Shown: piece by piece, positions 1 through 9,086 of the stretch
How positions within the stretch are numbered: position 1 is the stretch's first letter
Layout of the letters: the number at the start of each line of letters is the position of its first letter
Assembly (NCBI GenBank): GCA_019307665.1
Contig: JAFDJC010000111.1
Location: 1-15,331 of the forward strand
Direction of reading: 5' to 3'
Origin: Deltaproteobacteria bacterium
GTDB lineage: Bacteria > Desulfobacterota > Desulfobacteria > Desulfobacterales > SURF-7
Length of the DNA: 15,331 nucleotides
Made by a program: the position numbers and the translations under genes
Notes under the pieces: model-generated
Databases searched by the model: none
What the model saw: only the letters and a program-made list of their open reading frames with translations
Told to the model about the DNA's origin: nothing

Positions 1-2
1 AT

Positions 3-281
3 ATGCGGAAAAATCTCTATCCAGGTGGGGCGCATCTGTATCTTTGCTTTGTAAATCCCACCCTTCCTGACGAAACCGGTCTTAACACAGCCATGGAACT
101 AAAAAGCAGGTATCCATACGCACATCTTGTATGTATCCCGGCAGCAAGTGAAAATATCAATAAAGAAAAGCTGTACCTGTATGACCGGATATTTCGCAAA
201 CCCGTTGACCTGAGCAATGTTCTGGAAATAACGGAAACTGTCAGAAAATACTATCTTTCCGAATCAGAAGCGATGGAATAA
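3..281 (+). CDS. Receiver-like (pseudo-receiver) protein, 3' part
   Basis: C-terminal part of a response-regulator receiver fold; the 5' end probably lies outside the window, because the ATG at base 3 falls inside the fold rather than before it. Seen: a beta3-like strand (about residues 12-18), then the Leu-Pro-Asp-x-x-Gly-Leu loop typical after the phosphorylation site, an amphipathic helix, a beta4-like strand (LVCIP, about 42-46), and a Lys-Pro pair (FRKPVD) matching the conserved beta5 lysine. At the position of the phospho-accepting Asp there is Asn18, and Pro replaces the conserved Thr/Ser after beta4. If the alignment is right, this domain cannot be phosphorylated in the usual way. It ends in TAA at 279-281 and overlaps the 3' end of recD by 31 bp, tail to tail. 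The output domain and full architecture cannot be seen. Receiver assignment is moderately sure; function is unknown. Confidence 0.6.
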   Translation: MRKNLYPGGAHLYLCFVNPTLPDETGLNTAMELKSRYPYAHLVCIPAASENINKEKLYLYDRIFRKPVDLSNVLEITETVRKYYLSESEAME

Positions 282-2155
282 GCCCACAAAGAATCAAACA
301 ACCCTGATGCCCGTTCAATCTTTCCTGAAACCCCTTGCCTGAAGATATTATCATCAGACAGGATTTCAACTTCCGACTTTGCCCGTGTTATTCCAGTATA
401 AATCAATTCCCTTGTCAGTATGGGCGTGACTCTATCCGGAAGGATAACCAGAATACGGTCATATTCGGACCCCTGGCTTTTATGGGCTGTAAGAGCATAG
501 GCAGTTTCACAGCCGGAAAGACGATGCGGATGAATTTTCCTCAGGCCATCGCCATCCTTGAAAAATACATATACGGAACCGTTGCCGGTCTGATCATCTC
601 CCAGGTCGTCTTCCGGATCTGCTAGGGCAATCCCTGTATCCCCGTTAAACAGGCCCAGGTTATAATCATTTACGGTCATCATGACAGGTCTTCCCGAATA
701 CCACGCATCTTTCGTTTGTATAAGGCCTTTTCTTTCAAGTATGGACTCTATGGCATGGTTTAATGCAGCAACACCGTACGGCCCTTCCCGCAATACACAA
801 AGGACTCTGAATTCATCAAATTTATCAATTGCATCCATTGGATTTTTGGCATTAATAAAACCTTCATAGCCCTGGATAATGGTATCTGAAATAGCAGCTT
901 CCAACTCACGAACACTTGGAAGGCCTTTTAAACGAATATCTTCATATTTCACATTGTTTATCAGCGACAAAGACAGAAGGTCATCTCCCTTTTTGACAGC
1001 TTTACTCACCGCCTCAATGCCGCTGCCTTCCTTAAACCTGAAACTTTGTTCCAGTTGTACAACAGAATCACTGATGCCATAAGGAACATCGATATTTTCC
1101 CCAGAATCCACTCCGCACCCTGTTGTTTCATTCAATATAGCCTTGAATTTACCTGAGAATTTATCCGAAAACTTGTTTATATCAAATGGTCCGCAGATAT
1201 CGGCAAAAACAGATCCTGCTTCCACTGAAGCCAATTGGTGGCGGTCTCCTATCATAATCAACTTTGCATCATCTCGCAGTGCCTCAAGCAATTTGGCCAT
1301 TAAGGCGATATCAATCATTGATGCCTCGTCAATAATCACGACATCGGCATCAAGCCGGTTATTTTTATTATATTTGAAAAAAGGTGCGTTCGCTGTAGTG
1401 CCGAGCATTCTGTGAATAGTAAAGGTTTTTTTGGGGATCAAAGCTTTTACAAAATCAGGGGCGTCAATCTTCTCCCCTGCTTTTTTTACTGATTCCCTGA
1501 GTCTTGCGGCAGACTTCCCGGTAGGCGCTGCAAGTATAATGTTAAGCCCTTCCCTTCCGGCCTGCTCCAGCAAAAGAGCAATGATGCCGGTAACGGTTGT
1601 GGTCTTCCCTGTTCCAGGCCCGCCTGAAATGACACATAGTTGTTTATGAGCTGAAACAATTGCCGCTATCCTTTGTAAATCTACACTACCGTCTTTTAAC
1701 GCCGCTGGAAACAGCCTGTCCAGTCTTTTTTCAAAAAGTATTCTGTCGGGGATCGGAGATTGTCGTTTTGCAACATGCTTTATATGTTGCGCTATACTTT
1801 CCTGGTATCCGTAATATCGGTTAAGGTAAAGCCGTGAAGAAGAATCCAGAATAAGGGGCTTGAAGTCACCGGGCCTACCAACCACCGAACTTTTTCTCAA
1901 AATCCCAATCCACTCTTCATTTTCCGGAAAAGACTCACCAACATGCTCTTCCATTTTAGAAAAATATGTCTTCTTTAATTCTCTGAGATCAAGGCAGACA
2001 TGGCCCTTGTGTTTATAACTGCTGACAAGAGCGGCGGCAAGAAATACAGCCTGATCATTCCGTTGGTCAAGAGATTGCATCAGGTTTGCAAAATGGATAT
2101 CGAGTTCACTGAAAACCCCTTTTTCAATTAAATTGTCTTTTATGCCCTTATTCAT
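251..2155 (-). CDS. recD: RecBCD enzyme subunit RecD (5'-3' helicase)
   Basis: Alpha subunit of exonuclease V, the fast 5'-to-3' superfamily 1B helicase motor of RecBCD, acting on DNA double-strand ends in the cytoplasm. Length is 634 residues, close to the usual ~600. Seen: an N-terminal region (about 1-160) without motifs; Walker A GGPGTGKT at 178-185; Walker B-type DEAS at 276-279; motif III GDRHQL at about 303-308; a helicase motif with AHKSQGSEYD near the C-terminus; and TGITRAK motif VI close to the end. The start ATG overlaps the recB stop in an ATGA, the standard arrangement for coupled translation. The 3' end overlaps the convergent receiver-like gene by 31 bp, so no terminator hairpin lies directly after the stop. 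Assignment is firm from the motifs and from the adjacent recB and recC. Confidence 0.96.
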   Translation of the reverse strand: MNKGIKDNLIEKGVFSELDIHFANLMQSLDQRNDQAVFLAAALVSSYKHKGHVCLDLRELKKTYFSKMEEHVGESFPENEEWIGILRKSSVVGRPGDFKPLILDSSSRLYLNRYYGYQESIAQHIKHVAKRQSPIPDRILFEKRLDRLFPAALKDGSVDLQRIAAIVSAHKQLCVISGGPGTGKTTTVTGIIALLLEQAGREGLNIILAAPTGKSAARLRESVKKAGEKIDAPDFVKALIPKKTFTIHRMLGTTANAPFFKYNKNNRLDADVVIIDEASMIDIALMAKLLEALRDDAKLIMIGDRHQLASVEAGSVFADICGPFDINKFSDKFSGKFKAILNETTGCGVDSGENIDVPYGISDSVVQLEQSFRFKEGSGIEAVSKAVKKGDDLLSLSLINNVKYEDIRLKGLPSVRELEAAISDTIIQGYEGFINAKNPMDAIDKFDEFRVLCVLREGPYGVAALNHAIESILERKGLIQTKDAWYSGRPVMMTVNDYNLGLFNGDTGIALADPEDDLGDDQTGNGSVYVFFKDGDGLRKIHPHRLSGCETAYALTAHKSQGSEYDRILVILPDRVTPILTRELIYTGITRAKSEVEILSDDNIFRQGVSGKIERASGLFDSLWAYSIASDSER

Positions 2156-5100
2156 GATTTCTGGTTTTCAAATAAATCGCACAATCTGTTAATCAGTGTT
2201 TCGTCCGGCCTGTCATGGTATATTCCGAAATCGTCATCGCCTTTTCCTGAAATACCGCGCAGGAAAATATAGTAGATCCCCCCAAAATTTTTTTCATATC
2301 TGTATTCCGGCATTCTTATTTTTAAATACTTATGAAGTGCCACCGCATAAATATGATACTGTAAAATATATAACCGGTGCTCCATCTCTTTCGAGAGAGC
2401 AGATACGCTATAATCATTGCGGCTGTATCCAAGAAAGTTTGATTTCCAGTCAACAATATAAAATTTGCCCTTGTAATGAAATATTAGATCGACAAAGCCT
2501 TTCATATAGCCTGACACGACTGATGAGTCGAGCATATCGACTTGATGAAAAAACCGATTTGAAAAGACGGTTTTAGAACCATTCTCCAAAAAAACCTTTT
2601 TCAGCTTCTTGGGTGCCATGGTATTCAGCGGATAATAAAATCCAAGCTCATTCAGCCGATCTTTACCGCTGATGCACATCAGTTTCAAGTCTCTATTATT
2701 TTTATCAAGCGGCGCTGAAAGAACATTTTCAATCATTCCGCATACAGTATCTTTCCATTCAGCCTTGAAACCATATTCATTCAGCTTTTGTTCCACAACC
2801 TGGACTGTATTCATTGATGCCGGTTCCGTGAATTCTATGTTTTCTAATATCTCATGAAGGCATGTCCCGGCTTTTGCTCCTTTTGGAAAAAGAAATACAG
2901 GATCGATCTCTTTATGGTCCTGTGAATTCCATTTTTCATCATCGATCACTCCGGGATCTTTGCCGCTGAACAACCCATCATGGTCTGCTGCATCATCACC
3001 ATGCCGGCGGTGTGCTATGGAAGAAAAGCTCGAAATACGCCAGCTTCGTTCTATTCTTCCGTTAAACTCTCTGGCAAGAAGCTTTTCTGTCTTATGACGG
3101 ATTGGTTTATAGGGTTCACCATTTTCTCGTGGAAGCTCAGTTATGCTGATTGAGCCGGCTGAATTTGCTGAAAGTCTGAAAAGGTCTTTTGATAATGCGT
3201 TTTCATCAAAAGACAGGTAGCGATCTTTAACCCTTTGCGCCATGTCTCCTTCATTGGGTTTTGGTTGATGAAAAAGATATGCGGGTGCTGATGTCTCAGC
3301 TTTATTCAACTTCCCCCATACCATATAACACCGGTTTTTGGCCCTGGTTAAGGCAACATAAACAAGCCGTAGATTTTCAGCAAGCAATTCCCTCTCAGCA
3401 AGAAAACGACTTGTGTCAAGCTGTTTTGAACCGACATCGAGGGTCAGTTTCATCTGGTCATTCATATCGTGAAACAGAACCGGGCTGTTTTTCCTTAAGC
3501 TCGATTTGCCCCAAAGAAACGGGCAAAAAACCACTGGAAATTCCAGGCCCTTGCTTTTATGTATGGTAATAATCTTTACCGCATTTTCATCGCTTTCAAG
3601 GCGAAGCTGTTCTTCCCGCAGTCTAATCTGCATGGGGTCTAACTGCCTTTGGAACCACCTCAGCAAATCTTCTGCATCGATTTTGGCTTCAACACTTTTC
3701 TTTTGAAGAATTTCTGCAAGATGCAGTATATTGGTAATCCTTCGTTCCCCATCGGTGAAAGCAATGAGCCTTGTCATTATTTTTTCCAGACGCAACAACT
3801 TTCTGAACATCTTCATGAATCCCTGCATTTGCCACAGATCCCGACAGTCCAGGAATATCTCTCTGTGTTCCTCAATCGCTTCATACTTCTCAGTGTCATG
3901 GAAAAGATCTTTGTCGGAAACACCTATCATTTCAGTTGCGAGTGCTGCTTTTAAAACAGCATCTTTATCCGCACGAATGATTCCCGCCAGCACTCTTTCC
4001 AATTCCTTTGCTTCTCCTGATTCTAAAACATTCCCGCTGCCGTACACCACTCCGGGAATATTCAATTGGTTTAAAGATTCTTTGACAATTTCCGCCTCGG
4101 CATTTGTTCTGACCAGAACCGCCGCATCTCCTGATGTAAAAGACCTGTCTCCGATAAATACGTTTCCCTTATCTGACAGATACAGCAGTCTGGATATCTC
4201 TCCTGCAACAGCATCAGCTATGACCCGGTCACCCCCCCGGCTAATCGATTGTCGCCTAACTTCTCTTTTACCGTAGTTATTATTCTCTGAATTGACCTGC
4301 CACACAATAAACGGTTTCTTATCTTCACCTGATATGGAAAGCTCTTCCGAGTTTATCTCAATCGTAGGGGGACTGACCATCTCAAACATTATGTCTTCAA
4401 ACAGAAAAGGATTTGAGGCATTATTAAAAACTGTATTTACTGCGGTTATAAATGAAGATTCAGATCTATAGTTCTCTTTCAGTGTATAACGCTTTTGCAC
4501 CATTTTTGCAGCCTGCATATATGTGAAGATATCAGCTCCCCTGAATCCGTATATGGCCTGTTTTGGATCGCCGATGAGAAAGAGAATACTATTTCCTTTG
4601 CCAAAGACCTTATGAAATATGGCGTACTGTATTGGATCTGTATCCTGAAATTCGTCTATCAAGGCTGCGCCGTATGCCCTCCTGATTGCTTCTGACAACA
4701 AATTGCCTTTTTCCCCTAAAAGCGCTTCATGAACATCGGTGAGAAGGTCATTAAACGACCTGACATTTTCCGCTTGTTTCCGTCTTGTCATTTCACCCTT
4801 GATAAAATCGATTAAATCCTTTTTAAATCCAACCAGTATATTGTCATAAACCGATTCGAGTGCTTCGCTGCTGGTCTTCAACGCTTCGCACAGATCGAAT
4901 AAATTATGTTCAGGTGCAACACAGTCTTTTTTTATCGAGTCAGCAATCACGCTTGTCGTAAATTTTTCAAATCCCTTAAAAAGCGGAGACCCTGTTGCTG
5001 ATGAAGACATTATTGCATCCATCTCCACAATATGTTTTTCGATGGCTTTAATCCGGTAGCGATTTCTATTTAAACTGGAGTTGTTTAAAAGAATGTTTGT

Positions 5101-5799
5101 TATCTCTTTCTTTGAGGAACGCCATTCTATAGCTACGGCATTGAAAGTATCGCGATACCTGTTTTCAGCAAGCCCGGCATCGGTAATCTCCTGGTCAGGT
5201 ATGATCTTCAAGTCAGGGTGAGATCTGCTATTTCCAATGGAGGATAAGAGCGTGTCAGGATAAATCTTTTTCTCAATTAGATAATTAATTATAAACCCTG
5301 GAGCTTTATAAAAACGTTTTCTCCAGAAGTCGTCAGCTGTCTCTGTTTCCAGTTCGTCCTGGTTTTCTATCAGATCAGTATCAAACAGACTGCCGCTTTC
5401 AAAGGCGTTTTCATAAAGGGTACGCATGCAAAACCCGTGAATTGTGAATATGGATGCCTGATCAAAGCATCTTATCGCGTCGTTGATACGATTCAGGGCA
5501 TCATTAATATCCTTATTTTTTTGAACAAGACTGTTAATAAATTCGTCATTGCTTGTGCCTGTCAAAAAAGCATCTCTTGTCGCAAGAAGCCGGCTTCTTA
5601 TCCTTTCTTTAAGCTCTGCAGTTGCCGCTTCGGTATAGGTGACCACCAGTATCCTGTCCACCGCAAAATTTTTTTCAAGAATCAACCGCAGAAACAGCCC
5701 GGTAATCGCATAAGTCTTTCCTGTACCGGCGCTTGCCTCAATCAGGCTTGCCCCTTCAAGAGGTGTCTTCAGGAGATCAAATTTTTTCATTTCTACCAT
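2152..5799 (-). CDS. recB: RecBCD enzyme subunit RecB (helicase-nuclease)
   Basis: Beta subunit of exonuclease V: 3'-to-5' superfamily 1A helicase plus the complex's only nuclease domain, which also loads RecA after Chi in characterised enzymes. Length is 1215 residues against about 1180 in E. coli. Seen: Walker A ASAGTGKT at 22-29; motif Ia TYTEAAT near 54-60; DEFQDTD at 382-388; GDPKQAIYGFRGAD at 410-423; HKSKGLEFPVV at 747-757; and LVYVALTRAK at 812-821. A linker without clear motifs (about 850-970) leads to the nuclease domain. Its expected catalytic residues are present: His982 (CLHEIL), Asp1104 (GFVDLI), Asp1117 and Lys1119 (VDWKSN). It should therefore be nuclease-active. It starts 17 bp after recC with only a weak ribosome-binding site; an ATG three codons downstream (5790) is an alternative start. 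It overlaps recD by 4 bp. Confidence 0.97.
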   Translation of the reverse strand: MVEMKKFDLLKTPLEGASLIEASAGTGKTYAITGLFLRLILEKNFAVDRILVVTYTEAATAELKERIRSRLLATRDAFLTGTSNDEFINSLVQKNKDINDALNRINDAIRCFDQASIFTIHGFCMRTLYENAFESGSLFDTDLIENQDELETETADDFWRKRFYKAPGFIINYLIEKKIYPDTLLSSIGNSRSHPDLKIIPDQEITDAGLAENRYRDTFNAVAIEWRSSKKEITNILLNNSSLNRNRYRIKAIEKHIVEMDAIMSSSATGSPLFKGFEKFTTSVIADSIKKDCVAPEHNLFDLCEALKTSSEALESVYDNILVGFKKDLIDFIKGEMTRRKQAENVRSFNDLLTDVHEALLGEKGNLLSEAIRRAYGAALIDEFQDTDPIQYAIFHKVFGKGNSILFLIGDPKQAIYGFRGADIFTYMQAAKMVQKRYTLKENYRSESSFITAVNTVFNNASNPFLFEDIMFEMVSPPTIEINSEELSISGEDKKPFIVWQVNSENNNYGKREVRRQSISRGGDRVIADAVAGEISRLLYLSDKGNVFIGDRSFTSGDAAVLVRTNAEAEIVKESLNQLNIPGVVYGSGNVLESGEAKELERVLAGIIRADKDAVLKAALATEMIGVSDKDLFHDTEKYEAIEEHREIFLDCRDLWQMQGFMKMFRKLLRLEKIMTRLIAFTDGERRITNILHLAEILQKKSVEAKIDAEDLLRWFQRQLDPMQIRLREEQLRLESDENAVKIITIHKSKGLEFPVVFCPFLWGKSSLRKNSPVLFHDMNDQMKLTLDVGSKQLDTSRFLAERELLAENLRLVYVALTRAKNRCYMVWGKLNKAETSAPAYLFHQPKPNEGDMAQRVKDRYLSFDENALSKDLFRLSANSAGSISITELPRENGEPYKPIRHKTEKLLAREFNGRIERSWRISSFSSIAHRRHGDDAADHDGLFSGKDPGVIDDEKWNSQDHKEIDPVFLFPKGAKAGTCLHEILENIEFTEPASMNTVQVVEQKLNEYGFKAEWKDTVCGMIENVLSAPLDKNNRDLKLMCISGKDRLNELGFYYPLNTMAPKKLKKVFLENGSKTVFSNRFFHQVDMLDSSVVSGYMKGFVDLIFHYKGKFYIVDWKSNFLGYSRNDYSVSALSKEMEHRLYILQYHIYAVALHKYLKIRMPEYRYEKNFGGIYYIFLRGISGKGDDDFGIYHDRPDETLINRLCDLFENQKS

Positions 5800-5816
5800 G
5801 GTTTAACAAATACAAA

Positions 5817-8800
5817 CTAAAGCGTGCGTTTGTTGGTTAATATTGGCGTAAAAATATCGATTGCTGCTTTTTCAAATTTTTTGTTAAGGGGATCTTTTCC
5901 TCTAAAGCAAAGTTCGTAATATGAATTCACTGACTCTCCAGGGCTGAAATTGCTTCCTTCCCATTTATTTCTTGCTCCCCTTAATGCGTCTTTGGTTGTT
6001 TTATTCTTATCAATCTGTTTACTGTCTTCAACCAAAGGGAATCCCATGATAATCGTCTCTCGCTTTTCATTTTTTCCAACAAAAACCGAAGTGTCAGGAT
6101 ATTTATCTTTTTCTGTGCAGTTCAGAGCAAGATGGCAGCTCAAAGCAAGATGATATATCCAGGCGCCTAACAGATCTTTTGCTTTTGTTATTGCATTTCG
6201 ATACATGACGATTCGGTCTGAATAAATCCTGTCCACCTTCCCTGTCAGATGGAAACCGGATATGTTAAGGTTTACCAAAACAGGTTCAAGCGATTCTCCC
6301 TGTGAAAAGGACAAAACTTTCTCTGCAAAATTCAGGGCACCATTGCACATTTTTGTGAAAACGATTTCACCGGCATTGCCGTGTGGAAGACGACCCGCCG
6401 CTCTGAAAGCGTCCATCAGGTCTGAAGGATCTCGTCCGCCAAGGGCCGCCTCGACCAGTTCCTGTTCAAGAAAATATCTGTCAAGAGGGTCTATTCTGAA
6501 AACCTCCTTTTCTTCCAGTGCTGCAATCGGTTTTTCAAAATAGATTCCAAGGCGGGTTTTGACAAAACTTTCTGAAGGGTTTGAATAAAAGCGCACCAGG
6601 TCTTCGAGATTAGCTGTTTTGAGGATATCGTCAGGTTTCACAGGGCTTGATGTGATAAAAGGTTCAACGGCACCTGTGTCTTTCAGCAGATTCTCTGAAA
6701 TCCTGCAGTTTTCTCCTGAATAACTGAAAAGCTCTCCGGCTTGATTAAAGTATTCAGGATTAAACGCCTGAAGCCGGTGTGTTGTGACCATATGCTTTCT
6801 CATGGTAATATCGTCAACCTCAAAGTTGTCATCGATATATTCCAGAAAACCGCTGACCGGTACTGCAGGGAGAATCGGGGTGTTATCTATCCGGCTCTGA
6901 CCCACGTAACTGATATACAAAATTTGTCTTGCTGATAAAATTGATTCCAGAAAAAGGTACTGGTCATCATTCCTGCGGGATCTGTCTCCCTTTCGGGGAA
7001 TTTTTGCAATCAGGTCGAATCCGGGGGACCTTGTCTGCCGTGGATATGCATCGCTGTTCATGCCGATAAGACAGATGACTTTAAACGGGATACTCCTCAT
7101 GGGAACCATGGCACAAAAAGTTACTCCCCCTTCAAGAAAACCAAAACCAAATCCCTGCTTTTCAAAGAGACCGGTCAGGTGCTGTTGAATAACATCCAAT
7201 CCAATAGCCTTATTAAATCCGGCTGCTTCCGTTACTTCTTTTAATCCATCAGCAGCTCTTCTCACAGCCTGGAAATCTCTTTGCGTATCATTATCAGGCT
7301 TAAAAAAGTCATCAAGGATCATTTGAAGAATGTCGGACCATTCCGCCGGAGTCCTCGGAATTTCAAATGCTGAAACCGTCTTAAATAATTTTTCAGCAAA
7401 ATTCACAAAACGGCCCATTACAATGGCATTCTCCCCTTCCACCCCATCATAGGGGAGGATGCCATGAAATACTTTTTCCTGATTTGGGCTCATAGCATAA
7501 CCCAGGACAAGCTGTTTCAGTCCGGCACTCCATGTATTTTCCTCGAATTCCGGCAGGTCCATTTTCCCTCGGTGTCCGGCATCTATTCCCCACCTTATTC
7601 CGGTATCACTCACCCATTTTCCGATCAGTCTGAGATCATTTTTACTAAAGCCAAACTTCTCCCTTACAGGAGCCGCTTCAAGAAAAGATAACACCTTTGA
7701 CACCCCGAACCTCGATCCACTGAGGCCGAGAAGTAAATTAAACGCCCTGATAACACTGCTTTCATTTAGAACTGTCCGATCGGCAATGCTGTATGGAATA
7801 CGCTTGCCTTCGTTCACAGGCACATCGAAAACCGCTTGAATATATGGCGCATAGATTTCAATATCCGGAGTCATGACCAGAATATCGCCGGGTCTTAATG
7901 AAGGATCCTCATCAAACATGTTAAGCAGGTTGTCATAAAGCGTTTCAACTTCCCTCACCGGACTGTGACATGAGTTGATCATAATGGAGTGATCAGCCTT
8001 GCGAATGATCTTCTTCCCTTCTTTGTCCGAACGATGAACAAGGTTTAAAATATCGGACTGGATGCAGGAAAGCAGGTTTTCCTCTCCGGGATCCTCGATA
8101 AATTCCTCTATCTCGCAGTCAATTTCCTGGATCAGATCAAAGAAATCGCGGCCAAGTATCCCGAGGTCAGACAGTATCCTGTTTCCCTGTTCCAAATACA
8201 ACAGGCTGCGTGATACACCCTGTGTACCGGTTTTACCGGAAGCTTTTTTTATTTCCCTATCAGATAGAATATCTCCCCAGAATTCCCGGCAGGGATTGAT
8301 CAGGAACAGATTCACTTCTGAAATTCGGGATATCGCCTCAAGAATATTCATATGAAACTGAGGAAGAGCGGATATGCCGAATACCATAATTCTTTCAGGA
8401 AATTTTATCCTGCCAGGTATCCGATCAGGTATCCGGTCAGACATCCGGTCAGACATCCGGGCGTTAAGGTTTTCAAGAAATATTTTTAAAAGAGCTGCCC
8501 TGTGAGGTGTCTTGTTCTCACTTATAAGCTTACGCCACAACACTGCCTGCCATACATCTTCTTCTCCGTCTTCCCATTTAAAAATCATCTCGGGCCTGAA
8601 TAAAAGATACTGGTCAAAGATGTCTGCAATTTTTGCTGCGAGCTGATATGTTTTTCGATCCAACCGGCTGTCTCCCAGGTAATGCCGGATTTCTTCAAAT
8701 GCCGCCTCTTCGAGACAAACCGGCAGCAGCTTCATGATCTGCCAGGTCATTACATCGGGGCTAAAACCAGGTCTGTCAACTTCCAGGGGCACGATCCTGG

Positions 8801-9053
8801 TCATCATTTCCCTGGTCATCATTTCCCTGGTCATCATTTCATAGATAAATGTGTTTGGATAAAGAAACCGGTTGTTTGCACTTACGCCTAGATATCGTGC
8901 AATTTCCATTGATATCCAGCGTTCCATGCCACTACTCTGGACAACGAAAATCTCCGGCTCCAGGGGTGATGTTAATGGTGTTTTCAGAATATCTGCAAGA
9001 ACCTCGGACAGTGTCTCGAGTCTGTTTCCCGTAAAGAGCCTGAAACGTGACAT
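5817..9053 (-). CDS. recC: RecBCD enzyme subunit RecC (Chi-scanning subunit)
   Basis: Gamma subunit of exonuclease V: an inactivated helicase/nuclease scaffold that splits the duplex, channels the 3' strand to RecB and, in characterised enzymes, reads the Chi site. Length is 1078 residues (E. coli about 1120). Seen: the family N-terminus with VVQSSGMERWISMEIA (about 37-52); GISALP at 226-231 followed by NPCREFWGDI; MTPDIEIYAPYIQAVF in the middle; and the signature region with PMRSIPFKVICLIGMN followed by GDRSRRNDDQYLFLE. The start is set by a strong GAGAGGAG site at 9057-9064, three bases before the ATG. Odd: two tandem peptide repeats are built into it. One is EMMTR three times at 72-86; the other is a four-residue (Met/Ile)-(Ser/Pro)-(Asp/Gly)-Arg unit four times at 200-215. 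Both are exact in-frame DNA repeats, listed separately. The gene lies 33 bp after holA, in the order recC-recB-recD. Confidence 0.96.
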   Translation of the reverse strand: MSRFRLFTGNRLETLSEVLADILKTPLTSPLEPEIFVVQSSGMERWISMEIARYLGVSANNRFLYPNTFIYEMMTREMMTREMMTRIVPLEVDRPGFSPDVMTWQIMKLLPVCLEEAAFEEIRHYLGDSRLDRKTYQLAAKIADIFDQYLLFRPEMIFKWEDGEEDVWQAVLWRKLISENKTPHRAALLKIFLENLNARMSDRMSDRIPDRIPGRIKFPERIMVFGISALPQFHMNILEAISRISEVNLFLINPCREFWGDILSDREIKKASGKTGTQGVSRSLLYLEQGNRILSDLGILGRDFFDLIQEIDCEIEEFIEDPGEENLLSCIQSDILNLVHRSDKEGKKIIRKADHSIMINSCHSPVREVETLYDNLLNMFDEDPSLRPGDILVMTPDIEIYAPYIQAVFDVPVNEGKRIPYSIADRTVLNESSVIRAFNLLLGLSGSRFGVSKVLSFLEAAPVREKFGFSKNDLRLIGKWVSDTGIRWGIDAGHRGKMDLPEFEENTWSAGLKQLVLGYAMSPNQEKVFHGILPYDGVEGENAIVMGRFVNFAEKLFKTVSAFEIPRTPAEWSDILQMILDDFFKPDNDTQRDFQAVRRAADGLKEVTEAAGFNKAIGLDVIQQHLTGLFEKQGFGFGFLEGGVTFCAMVPMRSIPFKVICLIGMNSDAYPRQTRSPGFDLIAKIPRKGDRSRRNDDQYLFLESILSARQILYISYVGQSRIDNTPILPAVPVSGFLEYIDDNFEVDDITMRKHMVTTHRLQAFNPEYFNQAGELFSYSGENCRISENLLKDTGAVEPFITSSPVKPDDILKTANLEDLVRFYSNPSESFVKTRLGIYFEKPIAALEEKEVFRIDPLDRYFLEQELVEAALGGRDPSDLMDAFRAAGRLPHGNAGEIVFTKMCNGALNFAEKVLSFSQGESLEPVLVNLNISGFHLTGKVDRIYSDRIVMYRNAITKAKDLLGAWIYHLALSCHLALNCTEKDKYPDTSVFVGKNEKRETIIMGFPLVEDSKQIDKNKTTKDALRGARNKWEGSNFSPGESVNSYYELCFRGKDPLNKKFEKAAIDIFTPILTNKRTL
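8416..8463 (-). repeat. recC: 12-bp tandem repeat inside recC (four units)
   Basis: Four consecutive 12-bp units on the plus strand: ggtatccgatca, ggtatccggtca, gacatccggtca, gacatccgggcg. Neighbouring units differ at one to two or three positions. In recC they encode MSDR, MSDR, IPDR, IPGR (residues about 200-215). The unit length is a multiple of three, so gain or loss of units keeps the frame. They lie between an alpha-helical segment and the conserved GISALP strand, probably in a surface linker (inference). Confidence 0.9.
8796..8840 (-). repeat. recC: 15-bp perfect tandem repeat inside recC (three units)
   Basis: Three identical copies of cctggtcatcatttc run head to tail at 8796-8810, 8811-8825 and 8826-8840. 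They encode EMMTR three times (residues 72-86), directly after the conserved N-terminal segment ending FIYEMM. The repeat is in frame and perfect, which suggests a recent slippage expansion. RecC relatives such as E. coli show no repeat here, as far as I recall the family alignment. Confidence 0.93.
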
Positions 9054-9056
9054 TTT

Positions 9057-9064
9057 CTCCTCTC
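9057..9064 (-). promoter_or_regulatory. Strong ribosome-binding site of recC
   Basis: The coding strand reads GAGAGGAG followed by AAA and the ATG. It is the strongest Shine-Dalgarno match in the block and fixes the recC start. It suggests recC is translated independently rather than by coupling to holA, whose stop lies about 33 bp upstream. Confidence 0.8.
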
Positions 9065-9086
9065 GGGTTTTAATAATGGCAACCTA

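Noticed and set aside
3731..4276. 181-codon plus-strand reading frame
   Set aside because: It lies wholly inside recB on the opposite strand, shows no domain pattern, and recB's motifs fit the other strand.
8416..8840. CRISPR-like array
   Set aside because: The repeats are contiguous 12- and 15-bp units without unique spacers and lie inside the recC reading frame.
2152..9053. AddAB-type helicase-nuclease instead of RecBCD
   Set aside because: RecC has RecC-specific motifs, and a separate RecD follows RecB; AddAB would have two genes with two nuclease domains.
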